This document shows, piece by piece, positions 1 to 6,081 of a DNA stretch of 6,562 nt. Under the pieces are notes generated by a model, which did no database searches, was not told where the DNA came from, and worked only from the letters and a program-made list of their open reading frames with translations. The stretch is taken from contig CAIXRL010000108.1 in the NCBI GenBank assembly GCA_903921835.1, positions 1 through 6,562 on the forward strand, read 5' to 3'. The DNA comes from Candidatus Eiseniibacteriota bacterium. Its GTDB lineage: Bacteria; Eisenbacteria; RBG-16-71-46. Each line of letters opens with the position of its first letter. The stretch's first letter is position 1. A program made the position numbers and the translations under genes.

Positions 1-962
1 CGGCCGCCGATGGCGATGCGGCCGCGCAGCGGCACGCGCAGGCCCGCCAGCGCCTCGACCAGCTCGTGCTGGCCGTTGCCCTCGACGCCGGCCAGCCCCA
101 CGATCTCGCCCGCGCGCACCGTGAACGACACGCCGCGCACCGCGGGCAGCCCGCGGTCGTCCAGCACCTCGAGACCGGCGGCCTCGATCGCGGGCGCGCC
201 GGGGGTGATGTCGGCACGCTCGGCGAGCGGCGCGGGCACGTGGCCCACCATGAGCTCGGCGAGGCGTCCCTGAGTCAGCTCCGCGACCGGCCCGCCGCCC
301 ACGACGCGGCCGGTGCGCATCACGGTCACACGGCCGGCGAGCGCCATCACCTCGGCCAGCTTGTGCGTGATCAGGACGATCGAGGCGCCGTCGGCGCGCA
401 GCGCGCGCAGCACCGCGAACAGCTCGTCCACCTCCTGCGGCGTCAGCACCGCGGTGGGCTCGTCCAGGATCAGCACGCGCGCGCCGCGGTAGAGCGCCTT
501 GAGGATCTCGACGCGCTGCTGCGCGCCCACCGAGAGCTGCGCGATCTTCGCGTGCGGGTCCACCGGCAGGCCGTAGCGCGCCGCCAGCGCCGTCACCTCG
601 CGCTCGGCCGCGTCGGAGCGGAAGATGCCGCCGCGCGCGCCCGGCTCGCGGCCGAGCACGACGTTTTCCGCCACGGTCAGCGTGTCCACCAGCATGAAGT
701 GCTGGTGCACCATGCCGAAGCCCGCGCGCATGGCATCGAGCGGGCTGGCCAGGCGCACCGGCGCGCCGTTCACCTCGATGACGCCCTCGTCGGGCGCCAG
801 CAGGCCGTAGAGCACCTTCATGAGCGTGCTCTTGCCCGCGCCGTTCTCGCCGACCAGCGCGTGGATCTCGCCGGGGGCGAGTTCCAACGACACGCGATCG
901 TTGGCGAGGAGCGGTCCGAAACGGCGGGTGATACCGCGCAGGGAGACGGCGGGGGCGAGCAT
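1..962 (-). CDS. ABC importer ATP-binding protein, BMP/nucleoside-sugar type, partial (C-terminus beyond left edge)
   Basis: ATPase subunit of an importer for nucleosides or simple sugars, acting on the cytoplasmic face of the membrane. 320 codons are visible; full-length members have about 500 residues and two ABC domains. Domain 1 is complete: Walker A GENGAGKS at residues 38-45, Q-loop Gln87, signature LSVGAQQRVE at 143-152, Walker B LILDEPT at 164-170 and H-loop His200. Domain 2 begins near residue 259 and has a degenerate Walker A, GVEGNGQH at 292-299, with Gln where Lys is expected. This is normal for the RbsA/YufO class, in which only one site hydrolyses ATP well. The start is the only reasonable ATG, although no clear Shine-Dalgarno precedes it. 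The partner is probably the BMP lipoprotein at 5044-6081 on the same strand, but five genes separate them. Two permease genes would be expected beyond the left edge. Class is confident; substrate is inferred. Confidence 0.93.
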   Translation of the reverse strand, partial: MLAPAVSLRGITRRFGPLLANDRVSLELAPGEIHALVGENGAGKSTLMKVLYGLLAPDEGVIEVNGAPVRLASPLDAMRAGFGMVHQHFMLVDTLTVAENVVLGREPGARGGIFRSDAAEREVTALAARYGLPVDPHAKIAQLSVGAQQRVEILKALYRGARVLILDEPTAVLTPQEVDELFAVLRALRADGASIVLITHKLAEVMALAGRVTVMRTGRVVGGGPVAELTQGRLAELMVGHVPAPLAERADITPGAPAIEAAGLEVLDDRGLPAVRGVSFTVRAGEIVGLAGVEGNGQHELVEALAGLRVPLRGRIAIGG

Positions 963-1027
963 GGACGGTCGAGCGTACGCGCGCGGCGCGGGCGCGGTCC
1001 AGCGAGGGGGTGTCGTGCGGGGGAACG

Positions 1028-1068
1028 CGCCGCGCGGGGGCTCCCGGGGCCCCCCGCCCGGCGCGGCG
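1028..1068. repeat. GC-only imperfect inverted repeat in a divergent intergenic region
   Basis: Eight bases at 1028-1035 (CGCCGCGC) are the exact reverse complement of 1061-1068. Inside them GGGGG at 1036-1040 can pair with CCCCC at 1051-1055, leaving a bulge on one side. It lies in the 195-bp gap between the divergently transcribed ATPase and secreted-protein genes, so it would fall in the 5' leader of one or both transcripts. It could be a leader hairpin or simply a by-product of extreme GC content. Confidence 0.3.
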
Positions 1069-1101
1069 TGAACGGGCATGTGTTCGCCCCCGGGGCGGGC
1101 G

Positions 1102-1107
1102 TATCAT
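1102..1107 (+). promoter_or_regulatory. possible -10 element for the secreted-protein gene
   Basis: TATCAT differs by one base from the TATAAT consensus and stands out as an AT-rich island in otherwise GC-only DNA, about 50 bp before the ATG at 1158. No convincing -35 hexamer sits at the right spacing (TGTGTT at 1079-1084 is poor). This is an inference from base composition only. Confidence 0.25.
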
Positions 1108-1144
1108 CAAGCCAGTCGTGTGGCCACCACGAGTCCCCCGGAAC

Positions 1145-1149
1145 AGGAG
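1145..1149 (+). promoter_or_regulatory. Shine-Dalgarno site that fixes the start at 1158
   Basis: AGGAG lies 8 nt before the ATG at 1158. The same reading frame is open far upstream (to 66), so this site, together with the signal peptide that begins directly at the ATG, decides the true start. Confidence 0.8.
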
Positions 1150-1157
1150 AGCCGCAT

Positions 1158-1967
1158 ATGAGAAAATTGGCACTACTGACTTTGTGCTCCCTGTTGTTCG
1201 CTGCGCTCACCGCGCACGCGCAGGTGAACATGGGCTGGGGCGACAGCCCGAGCAACAGCGCGTCGACCACGCAGGTGTTCGACTGCCAGTCCAACACGGG
1301 CTCGAGCACGCTGGTGATCTCGATCGTGCCCGGGAGCGACATCGCCGGCGTGACGGGGTTCTCGATCGACCTGAGGTCCTTCGTCGGTGACGGCGGCACC
1401 TGCGACGACTTCAGCGGCGGCACCGCCAGCAGCTGCCTGCCGCCGCCCATGCCGGCGTTCTGGGACCTGGGCAGCGGCGGCTGCCACGCGGGGGCGATCT
1501 CCGCGAGCGGGGACTTCAGGGCCGAACCCTGGGCCAGTTCGACCCAGGTGCTGGATCCGTGGCAGGGAAACGCGCTCGTCTTTGGCGGGCCGTGGACGCT
1601 GCAGACGATCTCGGGTTACCCGCAAAGGCCCCTGGAGACCTCCACCGTTGGCGACTACTGGGTGAGTGGCGCCCTGTCCGGCGGCATGAGCGTGGACCTG
1701 CTCGCGGGACACGAGTACTACCTCGCTCGCATCACCGTGCGCCACACCCTGTCGACGACGGCAGGCGGGTGCGCGGGATGCTGCACACCGGTCGAGTTCC
1801 ATCCGGTGACGGTGTGGCTCGACGTCACCGGCTCGGGCAGCGTCGGCCTGTCCCCGAATCTCCTGTCGGGGCCGGGCCTGTGGCAGGGCTCGGCGGGATG
1901 GGCCCTCTGCAACGTCGTGCCGACCCGGCGCAGCACGTGGGGAGCGCTCAAGAGCGCGTACCGGTAG
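1158..1967 (+). CDS. secreted cysteine-rich protein of unknown function
   Basis: 269 residues. A classical signal peptide is visible: basic MRK, a hydrophobic stretch at 4-19, and an Ala-His-Ala cleavage site before Gln22, so the product should be exported. The mature part is rich in Gly, Ser, Thr and Trp with a beta-strand-like pattern. Its cysteines include Cys43, Cys205, the Cys208-Cys209 pair and Cys251, suggesting disulfide bonding outside the cytoplasm. There is no membrane anchor, lipobox or catalytic motif I recognise. The C-terminus reads PTRRSTWGALKSAYR. Similar endings and the Gln-Val-Asn start after cleavage are what I recall from abundant uncharacterised secreted proteins of Candidatus Eisenbacteria; that is memory, not a search result. 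The first codons are notably AT-rich, as expected near an initiation site. It stands alone: divergent from the ATPase gene and convergent with the phosphatase gene. The coding call is secure; function is unknown. Confidence 0.85.
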   Translation: MRKLALLTLCSLLFAALTAHAQVNMGWGDSPSNSASTTQVFDCQSNTGSSTLVISIVPGSDIAGVTGFSIDLRSFVGDGGTCDDFSGGTASSCLPPPMPAFWDLGSGGCHAGAISASGDFRAEPWASSTQVLDPWQGNALVFGGPWTLQTISGYPQRPLETSTVGDYWVSGALSGGMSVDLLAGHEYYLARITVRHTLSTTAGGCAGCCTPVEFHPVTVWLDVTGSGSVGLSPNLLSGPGLWQGSAGWALCNVVPTRRSTWGALKSAYR

Positions 1968-2038
1968 CCGCACCGTTGGAAACGCGCGTCGCCGCGGACC
2001 GTCGGGTCCGCGGCGACGCGTGCTTCCAACGGTGCGGC
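1967..2038. terminator. 72-bp near-perfect palindrome, probable bidirectional terminator
   Basis: Bases 1967-2000 pair with 2005-2038 around a 4-base loop (GTCG at 2001-2004). Of 34 positions, 33 pair, including one G-U (1984/2021); the only mismatch is A1982/C2023. The stem begins at the last base of the secreted-protein stop codon and ends three bases before the phosphatase stop codon, filling the whole gap between two convergent genes. Neither side has a T-tract, so it is not a classic Rho-independent terminator. It fits a long hairpin that stops transcription from both directions or protects both 3' ends. A dispersed palindromic repeat is an alternative. Confidence 0.8.
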
Positions 2039-2041
2039 CTT

Positions 2042-3217
2042 CTACGCCAGCCGGCGCACCACCATCACGGTGACGTCGTCCTCGAACGGCTTCTTCGGGC
2101 TGTGCTCGTCCAGCCGCGTCATGAGCGCATCCACCGCTTCGCGCGCGGGCAGCCTGCGCGTCTCCTTGAGCCACTTCTTCAGCTTGCCCATGCCGAACGG
2201 TTCGCCCCACGTCGTGCCGCGCTCGATCACACCGTCGCTGTAGAGCACCAGCGTGGCGCCGCGGTCCACGTGCGTGTAGCCGAGCTTGAACTTCGCGCCG
2301 GGGTCGGGGCCCAGCACGATGCCGCCCGCGGACAGCTCGCGGACGCCGTTCTTGTCCAGCACCAGCGCGGGAGGATGCCCCGCGTTCACGTAGGAGAAGT
2401 TGCCGTTGCTCTCCAGCTCGCCGAAGAACAGCGAGATGAAGCGCGACGTGAGTCCGCTGCGGTGGATGACGCGGTTGAGCTTCTCGATCGCGGAGACGAT
2501 CTTGAGGTCGCGCTCGACGCCCATGCGCAGCCCGACCGCGACGTCGCGCGCCTGCAGCGCCGCCGGCAGCCCGTGTCCCGACGCATCCGCGACCGCGAGG
2601 CCCATGGTGCCGGGCGCCACGGGCAGGAAGTCGTACAGGTCGCCGCCCACGCTGGAGGCGGCGTAGCTGCCGGCGTGGATGTCGAAACCGGGGAACACGC
2701 AGCACGGGTCGGGCAGCAGGCTCAGCTGGATCGCGCGCGCCTGCTCGATGAGGTCGCGCAGTTCGCTCTTCTCCAGGTGCTGGCGCATGGCGTAGAGGAC
2801 GGAGGTGAGCGCCGAGGCGAACTCGCCGCGCGAGGGACCCTTCTCGAGCGCGCCGCGCGCGGGGCCGAACAGTGCCAGCAGCGGGCCGTCCACGCCGTCC
2901 ACGGCGATCAGCCCGACGCGCTCCGGGCCGATGTCGCCCACCCACGGCAGCTCGGCGATGCGGTCGTCGCCGGTGCTGGCGAAGCGGCGCGCCAGGTCGG
3001 CGCCGAGGTCGGCCCGCTTCGCGCCGAACGGTTTCGCGGGCGTGAAGCCGCCCTTGCGCCGCTCGTAGACGTGCACGGCCGTGAGCCCGAGCGGCGCGCG
3101 CAGCGCCTCGAGCAGCGCGGGCGCGATGCGCTGCGCGAACCTCTCGCGCACCTTCACGCGACCGGCGCCGGCGAACACCTTCTCGAGGCTGCGATAGAAA
3201 CTCTTGGATTGGATCAT
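2042..3217 (-). CDS. SpoIIE/RsbU-type PP2C serine/threonine phosphatase with GAF-like N-terminus
   Basis: 391 residues, cytoplasmic, with no membrane segments. Residues about 25-140 look like a divergent GAF sensory domain. A helical linker at about 145-168 ends in the QLSLLP sequence typical of RsbU-like phosphatases. The SpoIIE domain follows with its metal-binding motifs intact: GGDLYDF at 191-197, DASGHG at 211-216, NAGHPP at 278-283, YSDGVIE at 326-332 and DDVT at 380-383. Family members dephosphorylate anti-sigma-factor antagonists (STAS proteins) in partner-switching control of sigma factors; no STAS or anti-sigma kinase gene is in the window, so its partner is unknown. The frame is open to 3268, but the ATG at 3217 is preferred because the residues before it are Arg/Ala-rich and unlike the domain. 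The Shine-Dalgarno is weak. It follows the hydrolase gene by 72 bp on the same strand and may share its transcript. Confidence 0.92.
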   Translation of the reverse strand: MIQSKSFYRSLEKVFAGAGRVKVRERFAQRIAPALLEALRAPLGLTAVHVYERRKGGFTPAKPFGAKRADLGADLARRFASTGDDRIAELPWVGDIGPERVGLIAVDGVDGPLLALFGPARGALEKGPSRGEFASALTSVLYAMRQHLEKSELRDLIEQARAIQLSLLPDPCCVFPGFDIHAGSYAASSVGGDLYDFLPVAPGTMGLAVADASGHGLPAALQARDVAVGLRMGVERDLKIVSAIEKLNRVIHRSGLTSRFISLFFGELESNGNFSYVNAGHPPALVLDKNGVRELSAGGIVLGPDPGAKFKLGYTHVDRGATLVLYSDGVIERGTTWGEPFGMGKLKKWLKETRRLPAREAVDALMTRLDEHSPKKPFEDDVTVMVVRRLA

Positions 3218-3289
3218 GGCACGTAGCCTACGCGCAGCGGCGGCGCAGGCAAAACGACGTCGCCGCAATGGCGCGCGGCGCGCGCGAAC

Positions 3290-4183
3290 TCACGGCTCCT
3301 GGCCGCCCCCCGCCATCTCGGCGAGCCCTTCCCACGTGAACTTCACGTTCTCGCGGTGCACGTCGTTCATGGCGTACTCCGCGTCCTTGCCGGGGTAGTC
3401 CATCTGCGTCAGCTCGGACTGGGTGTCCTCGAGCGCGGCCCCGCGTGTGAACGCCTCGCCGACGCGCTGCTCCAGGTGCAGCAGGTAGGCGAGGTCCTGC
3501 AGCACGCGGCGGTAGCCCTCGAGCCGGCTGCGGGCGATCGCGCCGTGACCGGGCACGAGCAGGCGGATGTCCTCCTGTTCGTAGAGCCAGTGCAGCGCGG
3601 TGAGCGAGCGGCGGTAGACCCACGGCGGGCCGTCCAGCCACGGGATCTCGATGTCCGAGAGCGTGTCGCCGGACACGAGCAGCCCCAGCTCGGGCACATG
3701 CAGCGCGATCTGGCTGGCGCAGTGCCCGGGCACCTCGTGCGCCACCAGCGCGCGCGGCGCGCACTCCACGCGCGCGGTGCCGCGCACCGTCACGTCTGGC
3801 GCGAACGCGCGGAACGGCGCGGTCAGCGCCTCGCCCGCGCCCGCGATCCACGCGTGCGCGTCGGCCGCCACCTTCGCCTCGTCGCGCGCGAGCTCGTCGG
3901 CAAAGCCCACGTGCGCGAGCGTCGTCGCCGCCGGGAACCACGGCCGCGCGAGCACGTGGTCCCAGTGCGGATGCGTGAACGCGAGCGTCACCTGCTCGAA
4001 GCGCGGTGCGAGCGCGTCCACGCGCGCGGCGATGTCGTCCAGCTCGGAGGGCAGTACGCCCGCGTCCACGACCAGCGCGTGCCCGTCGCGCGCGAGCACG
4101 ACACTGTTCATGCGGTACGCGCGGCTCTGGCGCACGAGCACGCCGTCGCCGAGATCGGTCCATGTCTCCGAGGAAGAGGTCAT
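3290..4183 (-). CDS. metallo-beta-lactamase-fold hydrolase
   Basis: 297 residues, no signal peptide, so probably cytoplasmic. The MBL fold is clear and all metal ligands are present: HPHWDH at 71-76 (His71, His73, Asp75, His76), His154 in VPGHC, Asp173 in SGDTL and His213 in VPGHG. This predicts a two-metal hydrolase, usually zinc. The arrangement, with a final VPGHG and a helical C-terminal part carrying DYPGKDAEYAMND, resembles the glyoxalase II-like/general MBL hydrolase group rather than true beta-lactamases or RNases, but the substrate cannot be read from sequence. The frame extends upstream to 4789 through sequence with no MBL similarity, over the DUF genes on the other strand; the ATG at 4183 starts just before the first MBL strand and is the sensible choice. 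No good Shine-Dalgarno is visible. The phosphatase gene lies 72 bp downstream, so the two may be co-transcribed. Confidence 0.9.
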   Translation of the reverse strand: MTSSSETWTDLGDGVLVRQSRAYRMNSVVLARDGHALVVDAGVLPSELDDIAARVDALAPRFEQVTLAFTHPHWDHVLARPWFPAATTLAHVGFADELARDEAKVAADAHAWIAGAGEALTAPFRAFAPDVTVRGTARVECAPRALVAHEVPGHCASQIALHVPELGLLVSGDTLSDIEIPWLDGPPWVYRRSLTALHWLYEQEDIRLLVPGHGAIARSRLEGYRRVLQDLAYLLHLEQRVGEAFTRGAALEDTQSELTQMDYPGKDAEYAMNDVHRENVKFTWEGLAEMAGGGQEP

Positions 4184-4359
4184 GCGCGGGATGCTACTGC
4201 AGGAGGCGGGCGAGCGCGCCCCGTGCGCAATCGTCCACCCGGCGGGCAGACCGGAATGGGCGTGCACGGAAGTGACTGGGCGGGGTCGTCCGAAATGCCG
4301 GGCGCCCGGGCTCTCCGGGGTGTCGGCACACGGCATCCTGCTTGCTGGCACCGGTGTAT

Positions 4360-4599
4360 GTGACTCCGACGATCTTCCGTGCCGGCGAACTGCGATTCCA
4401 CTTCTTCGCCCACGAAGAGCCGCGAATCCACGTGCACGTTCAATCTTCGGGAGGCAAGGCGAAGATCCGGATTGAACCCCGAATCGAACTGGCTGAGAAT
4501 CGTGGCCTGTCCACGGCGACCTTGAACCGAGCACTGCGAGAGATCCGGAACCATGAAGAGCAGATCCGTGAAGCGTGGCATGAGTTCTTTGGTGCCTGA
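4360..4599 (+). CDS. DUF4160 family protein
   Basis: 79 residues from GTG4360. It matches DUF4160 as I know it: start TPTIFR, aromatic strand ELRFHFFAHEE, the PRIHVHV motif at 21-27, KAKIRIEP at 33-40, IELAENRGLS at 42-51, a C-terminal helix and the ending EAWHEFFGA. The length is typical. The frame allows TTG4342 or GTG4354, but family members usually start just before the T-x-[FY]-R segment, which favours GTG4360; no Shine-Dalgarno helps to decide. Function is not established. DUF4160 genes commonly sit directly before DUF2442 genes, as here, and the pair has the compact layout of toxin-antitoxin modules, but I know of no firm proof. A hand count gives about 59% G+C for 4381-4560 against about 78% for 3841-3900, hinting at recent acquisition. 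Confidence 0.85.
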   Translation: MTPTIFRAGELRFHFFAHEEPRIHVHVQSSGGKAKIRIEPRIELAENRGLSTATLNRALREIRNHEEQIREAWHEFFGA

Positions 4600-4951
4600 G
4601 GTCACCCATGTCTCGCAGCGCGGGCTGTGCCTGCTGCTGGACGGGCGCGAGCACTTTCTGGATTTCGTTCGGTTCCCGTGGTTCCGCGAGGCGCCCGTAC
4701 GAACCCTGTTCAACATCAGCCGGCCGAGTCACGATCACCTGCGCTGGGCCGAAATCGACGTGGACATCGACCTGGATTCGCTTGCCCACCCCGAACTCTA
4801 TCCGCTGGTGAGCCGCCAGCTGCCGCCGGCGACGGTGCGCGAGGGCGCGCCGCGTCGCCGCGTCGCAGCCGCGGCGCCCGCCAGGACCGTGAAGCGCGCG
4901 AAGGCGAAGCCCCGCAGCGCAGGACGCGCTCCCAAGCGCCCGAAGCGCTGA
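4580..4951 (+). CDS. DUF2442 family protein with a basic C-terminal tail
   Basis: 123 residues from ATG4580. Residues 1-80 resemble DUF2442: VPEVTHV, a short strand with LLLDGREHFLDF, then FPWF, and the hallmark RWAEIDVDIDLDSL at 55-68. Most members stop near residue 80-90. This one continues with a low-complexity tail, residues 87-123, holding 15 Lys/Arg in 37 positions with Ala and Pro and a single acidic residue, resembling histone-H1-like nucleic-acid-binding tails. The gene overlaps DUF4160 by 20 bp. An in-frame ATG at 4553 would add nine residues; 4580 is preferred because it starts right at the domain and gives a shorter overlap. Translation is probably coupled to DUF4160. Function is unknown; a DNA- or RNA-binding partner of DUF4160 is a guess. 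Confidence 0.8.
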   Translation: MSSLVPEVTHVSQRGLCLLLDGREHFLDFVRFPWFREAPVRTLFNISRPSHDHLRWAEIDVDIDLDSLAHPELYPLVSRQLPPATVREGAPRRRVAAAAPARTVKRAKAKPRSAGRAPKRPKR

Positions 4952-4965
4952 ACGACGGCCAACGA

Positions 4966-4999
4966 CGACGCCCCGGCGGATCGCACCGCCGGGGCGTCG
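4966..4999. terminator. GC-rich hairpin, probable bidirectional terminator
   Basis: Fourteen bases at 4966-4979 pair perfectly with 4986-4999 around the 6-base loop ATCGCA. It lies between the convergent ends of the DUF2442 gene (4951) and the lipoprotein gene (5044). No T-tract follows on either strand, as with the other hairpin at 1967-2038. Confidence 0.7.
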
Positions 5000-5043
5000 C
5001 TGTGCATGGACGGCGCGCGGGGGCCGCGCGCGTCATCGCGCCG

Positions 5044-6081
5044 TCAGGGCTTGCTCGGCACCGTGATCTTCCCGGCGACGATCAGCGCCTGCAGCGAGTC
5101 CACGCGCGCCTTCACGGCGTCGCCGATCAGCGCCTTGTTGTTCCCGTCGTAGACCCAGCGCACGCCATTCTCGGCCAGCCCCAGGTGCTGCACGCCGCCC
5201 TGGAAGCGGTTCTCCTTCACGGCGCGGATGGTCTCGTACACGGCGGTGTCCACGCGCTTGACCATCGAGGTCAGGATGAATCCGGGCGCCTCGTGGAACT
5301 GGTCGGAGTCCACGCCGATCGCCAGCTTGTGCAGCTCGCGCGCGGCCTCGAACACGCCGAGCCCCGTGGAGCCGGAGGCGTGGAAGATGATGTCCGCGCC
5401 GGCGTGGTACTCGGCGAGCGCGAGTTCCTTGCCCTTGGTGGGGTCCTTGAACGCCGCTCCGGTGTTGCCCGCGTACTTCACGAGCACCTCGCACTTCGGG
5501 TCCACCGCGTGGACGCCGGCCGCGTAGCCCGCCTGGAACTTCTGGATGAGCGGGATCTCCATGCCGCCCACGAAGCCCACCTTGTTCGTCTTCGAGAGCA
5601 TCGCCGCGAGCGCGCCCACCAGGAACGAGCCTTCCTCCTCCTTGAACGTCAGCGCGACCAGGTTGGGCGGCAGCGTATCGGCGGGGTTCACCGTGAAGTC
5701 CACGCACGCGAACTTCTTGTTGGGGAACTCCTTCGCGAGCGACTTCACGTCGTCGCTGAACAGGAAGCCGACGCCGAACACGATCTGCGCCGGGCCGGCC
5801 GCGAGCTGGCGCAGCTGCGCCTCGCGATCGGCGCCTTCGCTGGTCTCGAGCGTCGAGAAGCGGATGCCGAGGTGCTTCTGCGCGCTGTCGAGTCCCGCGT
5901 AGGCGGCGTCGTTGAACGACTTGTCGCCGCGGCCGCCGACGTCGAAGACGAGCCCGACCTGCACGCTCGCGCTGGTGTCCGCGGCGGTCTGGCTGCCGGT
6001 CGATGCGCTCTTACCGCACCCGACGGCGAGAAGGGGAAGCAGCAGCAGTGCGAATGTGGCGAGGTGTTTTCGGGAGTTCAT
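5044..6081 (-). CDS. BMP family (PnrA/TmpC-like) nucleoside-binding lipoprotein
   Basis: 345 residues, normal for the family. It is the extracytoplasmic substrate-binding component of an ABC importer. The signal peptide ends in LAVGC, with Cys22 as the predicted lipidated residue, so it should be membrane-anchored; a Ser/Thr/Ala linker runs to about residue 40. BMP hallmarks follow: DVGGRGDKSFNDAAYAGL at 47-64, FGVGFLF at 102-108, VGFVGGMEIPLIQKF at 168-182, GADIIFHASGSTGLGVFEAA at 228-247 and IGVDSDQ at 255-261. Characterised relatives (PnrA of Treponema pallidum) bind purine nucleosides; others bind a broader range. The ATG is supported by a good Shine-Dalgarno. The upstream thymidine kinase gene overlaps its first 71 bp, which supports a shared transcript and a nucleoside ligand. 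The ATPase gene normally found next to it is about 4 kb away at 1-962. Confidence 0.95.
   Translation of the reverse strand: MNSRKHLATFALLLLPLLAVGCGKSASTGSQTAADTSASVQVGLVFDVGGRGDKSFNDAAYAGLDSAQKHLGIRFSTLETSEGADREAQLRQLAAGPAQIVFGVGFLFSDDVKSLAKEFPNKKFACVDFTVNPADTLPPNLVALTFKEEEGSFLVGALAAMLSKTNKVGFVGGMEIPLIQKFQAGYAAGVHAVDPKCEVLVKYAGNTGAAFKDPTKGKELALAEYHAGADIIFHASGSTGLGVFEAARELHKLAIGVDSDQFHEAPGFILTSMVKRVDTAVYETIRAVKENRFQGGVQHLGLAENGVRWVYDGNNKALIGDAVKARVDSLQALIVAGKITVPSKP

Noticed and set aside
66..1157. Plus-strand open frame running continuously into the secreted-protein gene, giving a 633-residue potential product
   Set aside because: The upstream part is antisense to the ABC ATPase, whose motifs are unmistakable on the minus strand. 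The signal peptide and Shine-Dalgarno place the real start at 1158.
1173..2945. 590-codon minus-strand open frame
   Set aside because: It lies out of frame with the phosphatase on the same strand and antisense to the secreted gene; low-complexity Arg/Gly/Ala translation.
1559..3226. 555-codon plus-strand open frame
   Set aside because: It is antisense to the phosphatase and overlaps the secreted gene; its Arg/Ala/His-rich translation is typical of antisense frames in GC-rich DNA and has no motif.
3237..3266. GCGGCG/CGCCGC inverted pair between the hydrolase and phosphatase genes
   Set aside because: Only six pairs with a long loop; too weak for a terminator in such GC-rich DNA.
4298..4309. 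Perfect 12-bp palindrome CCGGGCGCCCGG in the gap between the divergent hydrolase and DUF4160 genes, considered as an operator
   Set aside because: Short GC-only palindromes are expected by chance at this composition, and no promoter elements nearby support an operator role.
3356..4363. 335-codon plus-strand open frame over the MBL gene
   Set aside because: Antisense to a gene with all MBL metal ligands; no recognisable domain.
4184..4789. N-terminal extension of the MBL hydrolase by about 200 residues
   Set aside because: The extension has no MBL similarity and lies opposite the DUF4160/DUF2442 genes; the domain begins right after the ATG at 4183.
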